Part shown: positions 22,083 through 22,399 of the stretch, piece by piece
Numbering within the stretch: position 1 is the stretch's first letter
How the letters are laid out: each line of letters starts with the position of its first letter
Origin: Saccoglossus kowalevskii
Lineage: Eukaryota; Hemichordata; Enteropneusta; Harrimaniidae
Length of the DNA stretch: 22,399 nt
Assembly: GCF_000003605.2 (NCBI RefSeq)
Contig: NW_003153535.1
Location: 1-22,399, forward strand
Reading direction: 5' to 3'
The notes under the pieces: generated by a model
What the model was told of the DNA's origin: nothing
The model's input: only the letters and a program-made list of their open reading frames with translations
Databases searched by the model: none
Translations under genes and position numbers: made by a program

Positions 22083-22399
22083 TATGGCAGTTTCTGGCAA
22101 CTAAATTATATTTGCCACTATTTTGGTACCATCCCTATAGTGAAGTTAGCAGTTCCCGCCAACAAAATTATATGTGCTACTATTTTGGTACCATCACCAT
22201 AGTGAAGTTTAACAGTTCCCAACAACTAAATTATATGTGCTACTATTTTTGTACCACCCCTATAGTGAAGTATAACAGTCCCCGACAACAAAATGATATG
22301 TGCTACTATTTTGGTACCATCACCATATTGAAGTATAACAGGTCCGTGACAACTAAATTATATGTGCTACTATTTTGGTACCATCCCCATAGTGATGAA
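22083..22399. repeat. Higher-order repeat family A, copy 4 (cut by the window end)
   Basis: It follows 19961-20277 at +2122 and 4814-5130. Small differences gather in the last 80 bp: CATATTGAAG for CATAGTGAAG, GGTCCGTGAC for GGTCCTGAC, and the final GTGATGAA for GTGAAGTA. These may be consensus errors at a sequence end. Confidence 0.75.

Larger units (their letters stand above)
1..22399. repeat. 63-bp satellite DNA array, head to tail, spanning the whole window
   Basis: The window is about 355 tandem copies of a unit close to 63 bp, all in one orientation. Reading from the tail junction, a unit has ACAACAAAATTATATGTGC, then TACTATTTTGGTACCA, then TCCCTATAGTGAAGTA, then a variable tail such as TAGCAGTTCCCG. 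The blocks TTTTGGTACCA and ATAGTGAAGTA are the most constant; the tail and the three to five bases after GGTACCA vary most. Tail classes include AGCAGTTCCCGCC, AACAGGTCCCGAC, AACAGTCCCCGAC, GGCAGTTCCTGGC, GGCAGTTCCGAAC and AATAGGTCCCAAC. Length variants of 62 bp (tails AACAGTCCCGAC and AACAGTGCCGAC), 59 bp and 64 bp are mixed in. No unrelated sequence interrupts the array. Known satellites of this kind sit in eukaryotic heterochromatin; the assignment to a eukaryote is an inference, and I do not recognise this satellite from any named species. Confidence 0.97.

Noticed and set aside
1-22399. CRISPR array
   Set aside because: There are regular repeats but no unique spacers: the entire 63-bp unit is repeated, and variation is by point changes shared between copies.
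1-22399. CENP-B box or known telomere/rDNA repeat
   Set aside because: No sequence like the CENP-B box consensus and no short telomeric repeats are seen, and the unit does not resemble rDNA spacer that I recognise.
1-22399. Transposon insertion or inverted segment within the array
   Set aside because: Every unit reads in the same direction, and I found no stretch longer than a few bases that is not satellite.

Overview
The whole 22.4 kb window is one satellite DNA array. A unit of about 63 bp (about 37% GC) is repeated head to tail roughly 355 times, always in the same orientation. I found no gene, RNA gene, transposon, CRISPR array or unique-sequence island. Nearly every unit carries the core TTTTGGTACCA, so there is a KpnI site about every 63 bp, followed 5 to 6 bp later by CTATAGTGAAGTA and a variable tail. 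A tandem array of this size and regularity points to eukaryotic heterochromatin (pericentromeric, subtelomeric or B/sex-chromosome type). The sequence does not let me name the species or group.

Layout. Positions 1 to about 170 hold three strongly diverged units, as expected at or near an array edge. From about 170 the array is built from a limited set of unit variants in reproducible order, which makes long segmental copies (higher-order repeats). Family A covers about 485-2621, 4814-7565 and 19961-22082, and a fourth copy starts at 22083 and runs off the window. Half-copies of A lie near 9849-10340 and 18540-18960. Family C, an 818 bp (13-unit) period, lies at 3560-4923, with further copies at 8762-9660 and 19019-19560. 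A 377 bp (6-unit) direct duplication lies at 8385-9138. The middle (about 10.3-18.1 kb) has a different set: family D (about 11090, 12361, 16207 and 17387) and family E (13325-15925). Family E is a nested structure: a 21-unit (1323 bp) block present twice, built inside from a 7-unit (441 bp) period that alternates 4 and 3 units. So the window reads as A/C territory, D/E territory, then A/C territory again.

Open reading frames. Because 63 is a multiple of 3, several frames on both strands run through many units without a stop. The longest are 649 codons (13167-15116) and 348 codons (15086-16132). I do not regard them as genes. Differences between units fall at all codon positions and mostly change the amino acid, 62 bp and 59 bp units break the frame throughout, and two other frames including the opposite strand are just as open. 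The region looks shaped by unequal exchange and homogenisation, not by selection on protein. The interest lies in its nested higher-order structure, recent duplication and deletion junctions, and an imperfect dyad built into every unit.
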